A DNA stretch of 64,000 nt from SLFH01 sp050486265 (GCA_050486265.1 JBJHCY010000016.1:7814-71813); one strand, 5' to 3'; positions 25,249 to 34,920 are shown, numbered from the stretch's first letter. Translations and numbers: made by a program. The notes: generated from the letters alone by a model not told the origin.

Positions 25249-27228
25249 ATGAGCGCAGAGAACCGGGTGATCGTGGTGGGGGGCGGGTTGGCCGGGCTGG
25301 CCGCGGCGGTCAGGATCGCCGAGTCCGGCGTCCCCGTCGACCTGTTCAGCCTCGTGCCGGTCAAGCGGTCGCACTCGGTCTGCGCCCAAGGCGGCATCAA
25401 CGCCTGCAACGAGGTCGCACGCCAGCAGGGCTACAGCGAGTACCAGCACTTCGACGAAACGATCTACGGCGGCGACTACCTCGCCGACCAGCACCCCGTC
25501 CTCGAGATGGCCAACTGGGCCCCCAAGGTCATCGACCTGCTCGACCGCATGGGCGTCCCGTTCAACCGCACAAGCGAGGGCAACCGCGACCTCCGCCTCT
25601 TCGGCGGCAGCCTGTTCAAGCGCACGCACTTCGCCGGCGCGACCACCGGCCAGCAGCTCCTCTACGCCCTCGACGAGCAGACAAGGCGCTACGAGGCCGA
25701 GGGCATGGTCAGGAAGTACGAGTTCTGGGAGTTCCTCTGGCCGGTCATCGAGGGCGAGGGCGATGAACGCCGCTGCGTCGGCATCGTCGCCCAGGACCTG
25801 CGGACGATGCAGATCCGTCCCTTCCGGGCCGACGCGGTCGTCATGGCCACCGGCGGGTGCGGGCTGGTCTTCGGCAAGAGCACCAACTCGGTGATGTGCA
25901 ACGGCGGCGCCGCCGCACGCTGCTACCAGGCCGGCGCCTGGTACGCCAACCCCGAGATGATCCAGGTCCACCCGACCGCCATCCCGGGCGCCGACAAGTG
26001 CCGCCTGATGAGCGAGTCGGCCCGGGGCGAGGGCGGACGCGTCTGGGTGCCCCGCAAGAAGGGCGACAAGCGCAAGGCCAACCAGATCCCCGAGGACGAA
26101 CGCTGGTACTTCCTGGAAGAGAAGTACCCCGGCTACGGCAACCTCGTCCCGCGCGACATCGCCACCCGCGAGATCTTCGATGTCTGCGTCAACCAGCACA
26201 TGGGCGTCGACGGCGAGAACCAGGTCTACCTCGACCTGACGCACAAGGACCCCGACTACCTCACCCGCAAGCTCGGCGGGATCATGGAGATCTACGAGAA
26301 GTTCGTCGGCGACGACCCGCGCAAGGTCCCGATGAAGATCTTCCCCGCCGTGCACTACAGCATGGGCGGGCTCTGGACCACCTTCACCCCGGGCGACTAC
26401 ACGCCGGAGACGCCCGCGGGCGAGCACCGGCCGGGCATGGCCCCGCCCGTCGACGCCCAGCCCGGGCACGGGCTGGCCATCGGCGCGCCCAACAACTCGA
26501 TGACCAACATCGACGGGCTCTACGCCTTCGGCGAGGTCAACTTCGCCTTCCACGGCGCCACACGCCTCGGCGCCAACGCCCTGCTCTCGTGCATCTTCGA
26601 CGGGCTGTTCTGCGGCGTCTCGGTCGTCCACTATGTCAGGGGCGAGCGCGTCAGGGAAGCCCCGGCCGATTCCGTCCCATCGAGGGTCTTCGACCGCGTC
26701 GTCGAGCAGGAAGAGGGCAAGGTCAAGAAGCTGCTCGACTCCGTCCAGATGCGGGGCGAGATCGCGCCCGAGCACAACGGCTACACCATCGCCAACGAGC
26801 TGGGCGTCGAGATGAACGCCGCGTGCACGGTCGTCAAGACAGAGGAACGCCTCAAGCAGTGCATCGAGAAGGTCCGCGAGCTCCGCGAGCGCTACTCGAA
26901 GGTCGTGATGCCCGACTCTGCGGCGTGGAGCAACCAGAGCCTCAGCTTCATCAGGGCGACGGGCGACATGATCGCCATCGCCGAGCTGATCGCCAAGGCG
27001 AGCCTCGAGCGTGAGGAGAGCCGCGGCTCGCACTACCGCCTCGACTTCCCCGAGCGCGACGACGACCGGTTCCTCAAGACGCTGGTGGGCGAGTACGACC
27101 CCGCGTCGGGCGGGCACAAGATCTTCTTCCGCGAGGTCGATACGAGCCTCGTCAAGCCCCGCCCCCGAACCTACGGACGCGTGGACGCGAAAAAGCAGGA
27201 AAGAAAAGAAGCCGTCGCGCAGAACTGA
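25249..27228 (+). CDS. sdhA: Succinate dehydrogenase flavoprotein subunit
   Basis: A 659-residue catalytic subunit that oxidises succinate to fumarate with covalent FAD. It has the dinucleotide-binding VIVVGGGLAGLAAAVRIAES, HSVCAQGGINACN (flavin region), the substrate-binding HPTAIPG and ESARGEGGRVW, and the catalytic HYSMGGLWT. It is longer than the E. coli type and resembles the Bacillus and delta-proteobacterial type. AAGGAG at 25235-25240 precedes the ATG. Only about 80 nt separate it from sdhC. Confidence 0.96.
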   Translation: MSAENRVIVVGGGLAGLAAAVRIAESGVPVDLFSLVPVKRSHSVCAQGGINACNEVARQQGYSEYQHFDETIYGGDYLADQHPVLEMANWAPKVIDLLDRMGVPFNRTSEGNRDLRLFGGSLFKRTHFAGATTGQQLLYALDEQTRRYEAEGMVRKYEFWEFLWPVIEGEGDERRCVGIVAQDLRTMQIRPFRADAVVMATGGCGLVFGKSTNSVMCNGGAAARCYQAGAWYANPEMIQVHPTAIPGADKCRLMSESARGEGGRVWVPRKKGDKRKANQIPEDERWYFLEEKYPGYGNLVPRDIATREIFDVCVNQHMGVDGENQVYLDLTHKDPDYLTRKLGGIMEIYEKFVGDDPRKVPMKIFPAVHYSMGGLWTTFTPGDYTPETPAGEHRPGMAPPVDAQPGHGLAIGAPNNSMTNIDGLYAFGEVNFAFHGATRLGANALLSCIFDGLFCGVSVVHYVRGERVREAPADSVPSRVFDRVVEQEEGKVKKLLDSVQMRGEIAPEHNGYTIANELGVEMNAACTVVKTEERLKQCIEKVRELRERYSKVVMPDSAAWSNQSLSFIRATGDMIAIAELIAKASLEREESRGSHYRLDFPERDDDRFLKTLVGEYDPASGGHKIFFREVDTSLVKPRPRTYGRVDAKKQERKEAVAQN

Positions 27229-27240
27229 CGGAGCACAACC

Positions 27241-28092
27241 ATGGTCGCAGACAAAGAGCCGCTCGGACCCGACAGCAAGAAGGAAGCCCCCATGCCCGAA
27301 GGCAACGGGGAGCCCCGCAAGGTCCGCTTCCGAATCAAACGCTGCGAGGGGCCGGGCAAGCCCGTTTACTGGCAGTCGTTCATGGTCGAGATCGAGCCGG
27401 GCGCCAACATCATCTCGTGCCTCCAGAAGATCGCAGAGAACCCCGTCACCGTCGAGGGCGAACGCACCACCCCCGTCTCTTGGGACGCCGGCTGCCTCGA
27501 AGAGGTCTGCGGCTCGTGCACCATGCTCATCAACGGCAAGGTCCGCCAGTCCTGCTCGGCCCTGATCGAACGCATCGCCCCCAACGAGGGCGACGAGGTC
27601 GTCCTCGAGCCCATGCAGAAGTTCCCCGTCGTCAGAGACCTCTGGGTCGACCGACTCCGCATGTTCGAGGCGCTCAAGAAGATCAACGCCTGGGTCCCCA
27701 TCGACGGAACCTACTCCCTCGGCGCCGGTCCCAAGGAGAGCCCCGAGACCCAGGCCACCCGCTATGTCCTCTCCACCTGCATGAGCTGCGGCTGCTGCCT
27801 GGACGCCTGCCCCCAGTACAACCTGGAAGAAGACCCCGCCGAGTGGGACTCTTCCTTTATCGGCGCCGCAGCGCTGAGCCAGGCCCGCCTCTTCAACCTC
27901 CACGAGACCGGAAAGCAGGGACGCAAGGACCGCCTCGAAGCCCTCATGGGCCCCGGCGGCGTCAGCGACTGCGGCAACGCCCAGAACTGCGTCAAGGTCT
28001 GCCCCAAGCACATCCCGCTCACCGAGTCCATCGCCGCCATCGGCCGGGCCGTCACGATCCACTCGATCGCTCGCTGGTTCACCGGCAAGTAA
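27241..28092 (+). CDS. sdhB: Succinate dehydrogenase iron-sulfur subunit
   Basis: A 283-residue electron-transfer subunit. The [2Fe-2S] ligands are in DAGCLEEVCGSCTMLINGK and the following SC. The [4Fe-4S]/[3Fe-4S] ligands are in CMSCGCCLDACP and CGNAQNCVKVCPK. It passes electrons from SdhA to the quinone site. Start 27241 gives a 17-residue charged lead; MPEGNG at 27292 is an alternative. It follows sdhA by 12 nt and ends the operon. Confidence 0.95.
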   Translation: MVADKEPLGPDSKKEAPMPEGNGEPRKVRFRIKRCEGPGKPVYWQSFMVEIEPGANIISCLQKIAENPVTVEGERTTPVSWDAGCLEEVCGSCTMLINGKVRQSCSALIERIAPNEGDEVVLEPMQKFPVVRDLWVDRLRMFEALKKINAWVPIDGTYSLGAGPKESPETQATRYVLSTCMSCGCCLDACPQYNLEEDPAEWDSSFIGAAALSQARLFNLHETGKQGRKDRLEALMGPGGVSDCGNAQNCVKVCPKHIPLTESIAAIGRAVTIHSIARWFTGK

Positions 28093-28122
28093 GTCCGCCG
28101 TGGCGCCCCGAACCCTCCTTCA

Positions 28123-28149
28123 CCCCGCCCGACGGCGGGGTTGTTTTTT
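28123..28149 (+). terminator. Rho-independent terminator of the sdh operon
   Basis: CCCCGCC (28123-28129) and GGCGGGG (28134-28140) form the stem; TTGTTTTTT follows directly. Confidence 0.9.
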
Positions 28150-28273
28150 CGGACTGTTGAACGGGAGCAGTTGTGCCGAAGGGGCAGGCCTCGCGGGCCC
28201 GGATCAGGGCGGGGGGCCTCGGGCGAGTCGCGAGCGATGAACCGGCTCCCCGCGGGGGCCGATCTTCCCGCCC

Positions 28274-29740
28274 ATGCAGCCAAACATCGCAAGAGACGCA
28301 AGCACACCGGGGTCGTTCTCGCCGCTCTATGCGAGGGGGTACTCGGCCGTCGCCCTCCTCAGCGCCTGCGGGCTGGTCGCCACGGCGTACTGGCTCGGGG
28401 CCTCGTGGCTGGCCGACCCGGTGCTGGGGATCCCCTCTGGGGTCTGGGCGACGGTGGTCCTCTTCGGGGTGATCCGCTGGGGCGACTCGCTGGTGCTCGA
28501 CGGCGCGGTCCGCCGGGCGCTGGGCCTCGCCCAGCACGGACGCGACACCGGGGCGGGCCTGATCGGAAGGTGGTTCAGCCGCTGCCGCGAGTCGGCGTGC
28601 AAGGCGTCCCGGTCATGGGGCGAGGCGAGGCGGAAGGCCTGCCGCAACCTCGCAGACCGGCTCGACCCCGAGCGTGCGGTCGAGGACGAGATCGTCTGGC
28701 GCCCCGGCCCCGACGACGAGGCCCCGGCGTTCAAACCCGAGCCCCAGCGAGCCGCCCGGAGGGAGGGCGTCCGTGTCCGCATCGGTGTCGCGTGCAGTGG
28801 CCCGGTCGCCGCGGGGCTGATCCGCGGGGGACGCTCGTGCCCGGGCGTTGGCTGGCTGCGCCTTGAGCCCGGGGCCGGCACCCCCCAGAACGCACGCAGG
28901 ATGGGCTTCGACGCGATCGTCCACGACGCCTCTGAGCGGGGCATCGTCGTGACCACCCACAGCGCCGACGAGGTCGCCTCACGCCCCGCCGACTGGGCCC
29001 GGCCCGACGGCGTGGCCACCTACGCCTCGGTCTTCCCCACCCGCTACGACCCCCAGCAGGTCACCCTCGGCCACCCGCGCTTCGAGGACCCCTACGAACA
29101 CGAGCTTGCGGCGGCCCTCGCCTCGGCCGCCGCGGGCGCCGTCAAGGCCGGCGACACCAACGCCGACGCCTCCTCCCTTTTCCTGAACCTCCGCGATGTG
29201 CTCGTCCGTGGCGTGCTGCGCCAGGAGGGCCCGGCGATGCTGGTCCCCGCCGCGCGGGCTGTCTCGGGCTGGTTCGTCTGCTGCGAGCGCAACGCCTCGG
29301 TCGAGGAGCGGCTCGAAGGCGTCGAGGCCGCGGCACGCGTCCTCGGCGACGACCCGGTCGTGCTGATGCGTCTTGCGGCGGCCCGCTTCGCCGCTTCGCG
29401 CGACGAGGACGGGCACCGGGCGCTGCACGAGGCCTTCCGCCTGCTGGTGCAGCGCGACGACGGCGTCCGGGCCGATCAGTACCGCTTCATCCAGTCGGAG
29501 ATCGAGCACGCCGACGAGCACGACCCGATGGTGGTGGGGCGTCTGGCGGCGGGGATGGCGTTGATCGCCGCCTCGTCAGAACCCGGCGCGTTGCACCATC
29601 TGCGCGGCGACATCGCCGACGACCTCGACCACGCCGAGTGGCTCGTCGGACGCGATCAGGACAAGGCGGTCATCCTCGAAGCGTTGCGCAGGGTCTCGAT
29701 GGCGGCGTCGGTCGCCAAGGCGACACCCGCCGCGGCCTGA
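28274..29740 (+). CDS. Membrane protein of unknown function
   Basis: A 488-residue protein. Two transmembrane helices lie near the N-terminus (YSAVALLSACGLVATAYWLG at about 24-45 and GVWATVVLFGVIRWG at about 56-72). A basic stretch follows, then a long soluble part with RVRIGVACSGPVAAGLIRGG, MGFDAIVHDASERGIVVTTH and a helical C-terminal half. No known domain or catalytic motif was recognised. No ribosome site is evident before ATG 28274. It stands alone, convergent with the next gene. Confidence 0.72.
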   Translation: MQPNIARDASTPGSFSPLYARGYSAVALLSACGLVATAYWLGASWLADPVLGIPSGVWATVVLFGVIRWGDSLVLDGAVRRALGLAQHGRDTGAGLIGRWFSRCRESACKASRSWGEARRKACRNLADRLDPERAVEDEIVWRPGPDDEAPAFKPEPQRAARREGVRVRIGVACSGPVAAGLIRGGRSCPGVGWLRLEPGAGTPQNARRMGFDAIVHDASERGIVVTTHSADEVASRPADWARPDGVATYASVFPTRYDPQQVTLGHPRFEDPYEHELAAALASAAAGAVKAGDTNADASSLFLNLRDVLVRGVLRQEGPAMLVPAARAVSGWFVCCERNASVEERLEGVEAAARVLGDDPVVLMRLAAARFAASRDEDGHRALHEAFRLLVQRDDGVRADQYRFIQSEIEHADEHDPMVVGRLAAGMALIAASSEPGALHHLRGDIADDLDHAEWLVGRDQDKAVILEALRRVSMAASVAKATPAAA

Positions 29741-29767
29741 CTTGGCGCCGGGCTTGAGCCCCCGACA

Positions 29768-30073
29768 TCAGCCCTGCACATCGAGGGCCGGACGCTGGTC
29801 ATCGTCACCGGCGGCCGGCTCTTGCTCTTTCTGCTTGGGCTTGCGCCGGGCGTCCTTGGAGCGGCGGTCTTCCCGCGCGTCCTCGTGCGTCGCGTCGGCC
29901 AGCGGTTGGACGCGGTCGGGCGCTTCGATCGCCTCGACCTCGACGCGGTCGTCCTCGCGCTTGCTCACGCGGGAGTCGCGGTCTTCCTTGATGCGGTTGT
30001 GCCGAGCCTGGATGTGGCTCTGGCCCTGCGTGCCCGCAACGGATTGGGCGGCGTGTGTGCCGAAGATTCCCAT
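29768..30073 (-). CDS. Small charged protein of unknown function
   Basis: A 101-residue, highly charged, probably disordered protein. It starts MGIFGTHAAQSVAGTQGQ, has runs of Arg, Asp and Glu in the middle (EDAREDRRSKDARR) and ends RPALDVQG. Short start and end blocks with a charged middle suggest a small adaptor or regulator. No signal peptide or cysteines. It ends 27 nt from the convergent unknown membrane-protein gene. Confidence 0.6.
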   Translation of the reverse strand: MGIFGTHAAQSVAGTQGQSHIQARHNRIKEDRDSRVSKREDDRVEVEAIEAPDRVQPLADATHEDAREDRRSKDARRKPKQKEQEPAAGDDDQRPALDVQG

Positions 30074-30196
30074 GTTGAAACAATCGGCGTCGGTGTCGCG
30101 GAAGCTTGAGCAATCCCGCCTGGTTATCCCCCCGGAAGCGGGCGGGTGCGGCGATCGCCGGTGACGACACCCTGTCGGCGGGTGTTCTCGGTCGTG

Positions 30197-30985
30197 TCAG
30201 ACGCCGACGATGTTCACGCCGCAGTCGACATAGATGTTTTCGCCGGTGACGCCCTTGGCGAGGTCTGAGATGAGGAAGGCGGCGACGCCCCCGACATCCT
30301 CGCCCTCGACATTGCGGCGCAGCGGGGCGCGTTCGAGGTTGTGCTTGCTGATCTCCTCGGCGCCGCCGACGGCCGACGAGGCGAGCGTGCGCAGGTACCC
30401 GCCCGAGATCGTGTTCACGCGGATGTTGTCCTGGCCGAGTTCGGAGGCGAGGTAGCGGCTTGTGGTCTCCAGGGCGGCCTTGGCGACGCCCATGATGTTG
30501 TAGCCGGGGACGACCTTTTCAGAGCCGTAGTAGGTCATCGCCAGCACGCTGCCCCCGCCGGCGTTCTTCATCATGTCTTTGGCGCGGCTCGCCATCGCGG
30601 CGAGGGTGTAGGCGGAGATGTCGATCGCGTCGAGGTAGGCCTTGCGCGGGGTCTTGTTGAAGTTGCCGATCTGCAGCCACTCGCGGTCGGCGAAGGCGAT
30701 CGAGTGGACGAGGTAGTCCATTTTCTGCCCGTGGGCCTCGGCGTAGGCGGAGAAGGCCTTGTCGAGCTCCTCGTCGCTGGAGGCGTCCAGCGGGTGCAAC
30801 CACGGGTCCGAGACGCCGAGGGCCTCGACGGCGCGTCGGGTGCGGCGCTCGTTCTTGTCGCCGGGGAGGTGGGTGAAAGCGCAGGTCCCGCCCTGGGCGA
30901 TGATCGACTGCGCGATGTACCAGGCGTAGGAACGCTCGTTGGCGATCCCGACGATCAGACCGGTCTTGCCGTCCAGCAGGCCCAT
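30197..30985 (-). CDS. fabI: Enoyl-[acyl-carrier-protein] reductase (NADH)
   Basis: A 262-residue short-chain dehydrogenase that catalyses the last step of fatty-acid elongation. It has GLIVGIANERSYAWYIAQ (FabI-type nucleotide-binding loop), LVHSIAFADREWL and the catalytic Tyr and Lys in MTYYGSEKVVPGYNIMGVAK (Y-x6-K). The end (GENIYVDCGVNIVGV) matches the family. GGAGG lies 8 nt before the ATG. It is divergent from nadC. Confidence 0.95.
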   Translation of the reverse strand: MGLLDGKTGLIVGIANERSYAWYIAQSIIAQGGTCAFTHLPGDKNERRTRRAVEALGVSDPWLHPLDASSDEELDKAFSAYAEAHGQKMDYLVHSIAFADREWLQIGNFNKTPRKAYLDAIDISAYTLAAMASRAKDMMKNAGGGSVLAMTYYGSEKVVPGYNIMGVAKAALETTSRYLASELGQDNIRVNTISGGYLRTLASSAVGGAEEISKHNLERAPLRRNVEGEDVGGVAAFLISDLAKGVTGENIYVDCGVNIVGV

Positions 30986-31072
30986 GGGATGCTTCCTCCG
31001 TCGGTCCGGGTGCGGTGTGGTGGTGGGTGGATGCGGGTGGGGATGGTAGTCGCGGCCCCTACCATCGGTGCG

Positions 31073-32068
31073 ATGAACGACCTGAACCCCGAGATCGAAG
31101 AGTCCCACCCGCAGAACCCCCTGCCCGACGCTTTCAAGGTCCTGTGCCTCGACAACGGGGCGGAGGAACGCCTCGGGGCTCTGATCGAGATGGCCCGGGA
31201 CGAGGACCTCGGCGGGGACATCGAGGGGGGCGACGCGACCAGCGCCGTCCTGCCCGACCCGGATCGGGAGATCACCGCCCGTGTCGTGCACAGAACCGGC
31301 GGGCCCCTGGCGGGGCTGGTCCTGGGCCCGATGATCTGCGAGGCCTTCGGGGGCAGGGTCGAGTTCTCGACCCAGACGCACGACGGCGTCGTCGCGGGGC
31401 GGGGGGCGGTCATCGCCGAGCTGAAGGGACCGATCTCGGGCGTGCTCACCGTCGAGCGCACGCTGCTGAACTTCCTCGGCCGGCTCTGCGGCGTCGCCGA
31501 GCGAACGCGGGCCTTTGTCGAGCGCATCGACCTCGCCGGGCGGGCGTTCGTCTTCGACACGCGCAAGACCACGCCGGGGTGGAGGGGTCTGGAGAAGTAC
31601 GCCGTGCGCTGCGGCGGCGGGCGTTCGCACCGCCTCGGCCTGCACGACGCGCTGCTGATCAAGGACAACCACATCGCGGGCGTCGCGCCGGAACAGCTCG
31701 GCGAGCGCGTGCGCACGATGGCGGCCAAGGCCCGCGAGGCGTACGGCGAGAAGCTGCAGTTCGTGATGGTCGAGGTCGACACGCTCGATCAGCTGCGGGC
31801 GGTGCTCAAGGGCGCGTCGAAGGCGATCGATCTCGTGCTGCTGGACAACATGCCCCCGCCGATGCTCAGAGAAGCGGTCGAGCTGCGCGACAAGCTGGGC
31901 GTGAAGGTCGAGCTGGAAGCCTCGGGCGGCGTGACGCTCGAGAGCGTGGGCGAGATCTCCAGGACCGGCGTCGAGCGGATCAGCGTCGGGTCGCTCACAC
32001 ACGGGGCGTGGTGGTCGGACATCGGGCTGGACATCACCGACGAGCGAACATGGGACGATCGGGGCTGA
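31073..32068 (+). CDS. nadC: Nicotinate-nucleotide pyrophosphorylase (carboxylating)
   Basis: A 331-residue quinolinate phosphoribosyltransferase of NAD synthesis. Motifs are ARDEDLGGDIEGGDATSAVL, TLLNFLGRLCGVAERT, DTRKTTPGWRGLEKYAVRCG, GGRSHRLGLHDALLIKDNH and LDNMPPP, plus EASGGVTLESV. An N-terminal extension of about 25 residues precedes the core. TACCAT lies 7 nt before the ATG with no ribosome site. Its last 19 nt overlap birA. Confidence 0.95.
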   Translation: MNDLNPEIEESHPQNPLPDAFKVLCLDNGAEERLGALIEMARDEDLGGDIEGGDATSAVLPDPDREITARVVHRTGGPLAGLVLGPMICEAFGGRVEFSTQTHDGVVAGRGAVIAELKGPISGVLTVERTLLNFLGRLCGVAERTRAFVERIDLAGRAFVFDTRKTTPGWRGLEKYAVRCGGGRSHRLGLHDALLIKDNHIAGVAPEQLGERVRTMAAKAREAYGEKLQFVMVEVDTLDQLRAVLKGASKAIDLVLLDNMPPPMLREAVELRDKLGVKVELEASGGVTLESVGEISRTGVERISVGSLTHGAWWSDIGLDITDERTWDDRG

Positions 32069-32847
32069 TCGGCGTGCGCGGGCCCGCGGAGATCGAGCGT
32101 GCCCTCAGGGGCGTGGCGCCCGGGGCGATGGCGGTCGAGGCGCACGCCGAGATCGGCTCGACCCAGGACAGGGCGTTCGAACTCGCGGCGTGTTGCAGCG
32201 GTGTCGGCCCGATCGCGTGCGTCGCGGCGCTGTGTCAGAACGCCGGGCGCGGCACGCGGGGCAAGGCGTGGTTCAGCGTGTCGGACGCGCTGGCGATGAG
32301 CGTCGCCTTCGCAGACGCGACCGGGCGCCCGCGGTCGTCGCAGGGCCCGGCGCGAGAGTCGGTCGCCGCGGCGGTCGCGGTGCACGAGGCGGCCGAGCGC
32401 TTCGCGGGCGAAGGCGCCCTCGCCATCCGATGGCCCAACGACCTGCACGGCGCCGACGGGCGCAAGCTCGCGGGCGTGCTGATCGAGCGCCGGGGCGCGA
32501 CGACCGTTGTGGGCGTCGGCGTCAACCTCGATCACCGCAGTGCGTGGCCGCAGGAGGTCGCGTCGCGCGCGACCACGCTCGCGGCCTGCGGCGGCATCGC
32601 CGACGGCGCGACATTCGCCCCCGTGTTGCTGGAGGCGTTGCTCGGGAGGTGGGGCGAACCGCGGGACTCGCTCGCGGCAGAGTGGGTCCGTCGAGAGCGT
32701 TCGCCGGGTGAGCGTGGTGCGTTCGTCGTCGAGAACGAACGCTACGAGGGCCGGATCGTCTCGATCGACCCGTTCGACTGCATCGTGCTGGATCGCGACG
32801 ACGGTTCGAGGGTCAGGCTGCCGACGGCGCGTGCGGTCAGGGCCTGA
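32050..32847 (+). CDS. birA: Biotin-[acetyl-CoA-carboxylase] ligase
   Basis: A 265-residue enzyme that attaches biotin to carboxylases. The catalytic domain has EIGSTQDRAFELA, NAGRGTRGKAW (biotin-binding GRGRxG-like loop, here GRGTRG), IRWPNDLH and KLAGVLIE with GVGVNLDH. A C-terminal SH3-like domain closes the protein (EGRIVSIDPFDCIVLDRDDG). No N-terminal helix-turn-helix, so it is not a repressor. It overlaps the nadC end by 19 nt if ATG 32050 is used; GTG 32074 is the alternative. Confidence 0.9.
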   Translation: MGRSGLIGVRGPAEIERALRGVAPGAMAVEAHAEIGSTQDRAFELAACCSGVGPIACVAALCQNAGRGTRGKAWFSVSDALAMSVAFADATGRPRSSQGPARESVAAAVAVHEAAERFAGEGALAIRWPNDLHGADGRKLAGVLIERRGATTVVGVGVNLDHRSAWPQEVASRATTLAACGGIADGATFAPVLLEALLGRWGEPRDSLAAEWVRRERSPGERGAFVVENERYEGRIVSIDPFDCIVLDRDDGSRVRLPTARAVRA

Positions 32848-32886
32848 TCCTGCCCTGATCCTGCCCTGATCCTGGCCTGGTCTTGG
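32843..32886 (+). repeat. 11-bp tandem repeat (four units) over the birA stop codon
   Basis: CCTGATCCTGC occurs twice, then CCTGATCCTGG and CCTGGTCTTGG. The birA TGA lies inside the first unit, so unit number changes would not alter the protein. Confidence 0.7.
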
Positions 32887-32956
32887 CTGGATGCGGGCGC
32901 GCCCCAGACCCGGTCCGGCCGGGCGGGGGGGATCGGCCACCGGGCGATCGGCGAGG

Positions 32957-33451
32957 TCAGAGCTTGGGCGCTTCGTCGTCGTCGCCGAAGTCGAAGTCGA
33001 AGTCGGAGATGCTGCTGTCGTCGGGGTCGAAGTCGAAGTCGTCGAGCACGCCGCCGGCGTCTTCCTTCTTGCCGGGCGACGCGTCGGCCTTGGAGGACTT
33101 CTGGGCGGCCTGCGGGGGCGGCGGGGCCTTGATCGCCGAGGCGTCGATCTGGGCGGGCTGGCCGTCGATCTTCACGACGAAGGTGTAGCCCCCGATGTTG
33201 AGGACATCGCCGGGCGCGAGCTCGGCCTCGCCGACCTTCTTGTTGTTGACGAAGGTGCCGTTGGAGGAGTCGAGGTCGCGGATTCTGAGCGAGCCGCCCT
33301 CGTCGGAGAGCTCGCAGTGTTTGCGGGAGACGGAGGCGACGGGGATGCGGATCTGGCAGCCCTCTTCGCGCCCGACGACGGTGCGTCCGGGCTTGAGTGC
33401 GGCTTCGGACTCGATCTTGCCGTCTTTGACGAATACCAACGCGGCTTGCAC
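32957..33451 (-). CDS. FHA-domain protein
   Basis: A 164-residue protein with an N-terminal forkhead-associated domain (1-95) that binds phospho-threonine. Signature residues are in TVVGREEGCQIRI, VSRKHCELS and RDLDSSNGTFVNNKKV. The rest is an acidic tail with runs of DFDF and DDD. Starts at GTG 33451, with AAAGGA about 9 nt upstream. No kinase gene is adjacent. It probably takes part in Ser/Thr kinase signalling, common in planctomycetes. Confidence 0.9.
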   Translation of the reverse strand: MQAALVFVKDGKIESEAALKPGRTVVGREEGCQIRIPVASVSRKHCELSDEGGSLRIRDLDSSNGTFVNNKKVGEAELAPGDVLNIGGYTFVVKIDGQPAQIDASAIKAPPPPQAAQKSSKADASPGKKEDAGGVLDDFDFDPDDSSISDFDFDFGDDDEAPKL

Positions 33452-33630
33452 GCGAGACTATCCTTTCGTGCGGGTCCGCGATGCACGCGGGCCCGAGTCA
33501 CATTCCGGCCATCGGCGGAGCGCCAGATTCCCGAGCGGGGCTCGGATCGCGCTCGCCACATGGACCAGCCCCACGCCGATCCGTGCCCGACGATACCTCC
33601 ATCCCGATTCTGGGGCAATCCCCAACTTCG

Positions 33631-34920
33631 ATGCCGGCGCGGATCGACCCGGGTCCGGTGTTCGGCGCGGTCCGGGAAGCCATGGGTTTGGACGGGTCCG
33701 GGCCGAGCCTTCCGAACGGGGCGGGGCCGGCGAGGTCGCTCTACATCCACATCCCTTTCTGTTTCCACAAGTGCCACTACTGCGATTTCTACAGCATCGT
33801 CGACAGCCGCGACCGGCAGCGGGCGTTCACGGCGAGGCTCGTCCGAGAACTCCGGGTGCTTGCCCCGTTCTCGGGGGGGCTGCCGCTGGAGACGGTCTTC
33901 GTCGGGGGCGGGACGCCGACCCTGCTCGAGCCGGGGCTGTGGGTCGAGCTTCTGGCGGCGATGGACGAGGCCTTCGATCTGTCTGTGATTCGCTCTGGGA
34001 TCTGTGGTGGCGGGGGGGAGTTCACCGTCGAGTGCAACCCCGAGACGGCGACAGCCGAGCTCATGGGCGTGCTGGCGGCGGGCGGGGTGAACCGGGTCTC
34101 GATCGGGGCCCAGTCGTTCGACCCGGCGATGCTGAAGACCCTGGAGCGCTGGCACGACCCGGAGAATGTCGGGCGGGCGGTCGAGCTGGCGGCGGGCGCG
34201 GGGATCGAGCGCCGGTCGGTCGATCTGATCTACGCGATCCCCGGTCAGACGCTGGAGGGGTGGGGGCGGGATCTGGCGCGGGCGCTCTCGCTCGGGGTGA
34301 CGCACCTGTCGGCGTACAACCTGACCTACGAGCCGAACACGGCGATGACGATCCGCCTCAAGCAGGGCGAGTTTGTGCCGACGCCCGAAGAGCTCGAAGT
34401 CGAGATGTTCCGCCTCACGAACGAGACGCTTTCGCGGGCGGGGCTTGCGCGGTACGAGGTGAGCAACTACGCCGCGCCCGGTCAGGAGTGTGCGCACAAC
34501 CTCGCGTACTGGCGGCAGAAGCAGTGGATCGCGGCGGGGCCCTCGGCGAGCGGGCATCTGGCGGGGCATCGCTACAAAATCGTCGCGAGGCTCGGGGATT
34601 ATCTGCAGGAGCGTGACGACGGCTATTCGCCGCTGGTCGAGCACGAGGGCCCCGACGCTCGGCGGGCGCTGGCGGAGATCGTGATGACCGGTCTGCGTCT
34701 GCGCGAGGGGTTGGATGCGACAGCGGTGCTCGGTCGAGCCGAGGCGGTCGAGCCGGGGCTTGGGAAACGGATCGAGCGCGAGGCGGAGCGATGGAAGCGG
34801 GTGGGCTATCTGCTCGACGAGAGCGGGGCGGAGGCGGGGACGCGGCGATGGTCACTGACCGAGGCCGGCGTCCTGTTCGCCGACGGCATCGCTTCTGAGT
34901 TCATCGCCCGCATCGGCTGA
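33631..34920 (+). CDS. hemW: HemW-like radical SAM haem chaperone
   Basis: A 429-residue radical SAM protein, often named coproporphyrinogen III oxidase-like. It has SLYIHIPFCFHKCHYCDFYS with CxxxCxxC, VFVGGGTPTLL, EFTVECNPE and VSIGAQSFDPAMLKTLER. It lacks the fourth-cysteine context typical of true HemN, so haem insertion (HemW) is more likely than oxidase activity. ATG 33631 is chosen; GTG 33583 or ATG 33481 would lengthen it with poor sequence. Its 3' end overlaps rluA by 69 nt on the other strand. Confidence 0.87.
   Translation: MPARIDPGPVFGAVREAMGLDGSGPSLPNGAGPARSLYIHIPFCFHKCHYCDFYSIVDSRDRQRAFTARLVRELRVLAPFSGGLPLETVFVGGGTPTLLEPGLWVELLAAMDEAFDLSVIRSGICGGGGEFTVECNPETATAELMGVLAAGGVNRVSIGAQSFDPAMLKTLERWHDPENVGRAVELAAGAGIERRSVDLIYAIPGQTLEGWGRDLARALSLGVTHLSAYNLTYEPNTAMTIRLKQGEFVPTPEELEVEMFRLTNETLSRAGLARYEVSNYAAPGQECAHNLAYWRQKQWIAAGPSASGHLAGHRYKIVARLGDYLQERDDGYSPLVEHEGPDARRALAEIVMTGLRLREGLDATAVLGRAEAVEPGLGKRIEREAERWKRVGYLLDESGAEAGTRRWSLTEAGVLFADGIASEFIARIG

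Noticed and set aside
24205..28062. A 1285-codon open frame on the minus strand
   Set aside because: It lies antisense to sdhC, sdhA and sdhB, whose motifs are complete. High GC makes long shadow frames, and its sequence has no recognisable domain.
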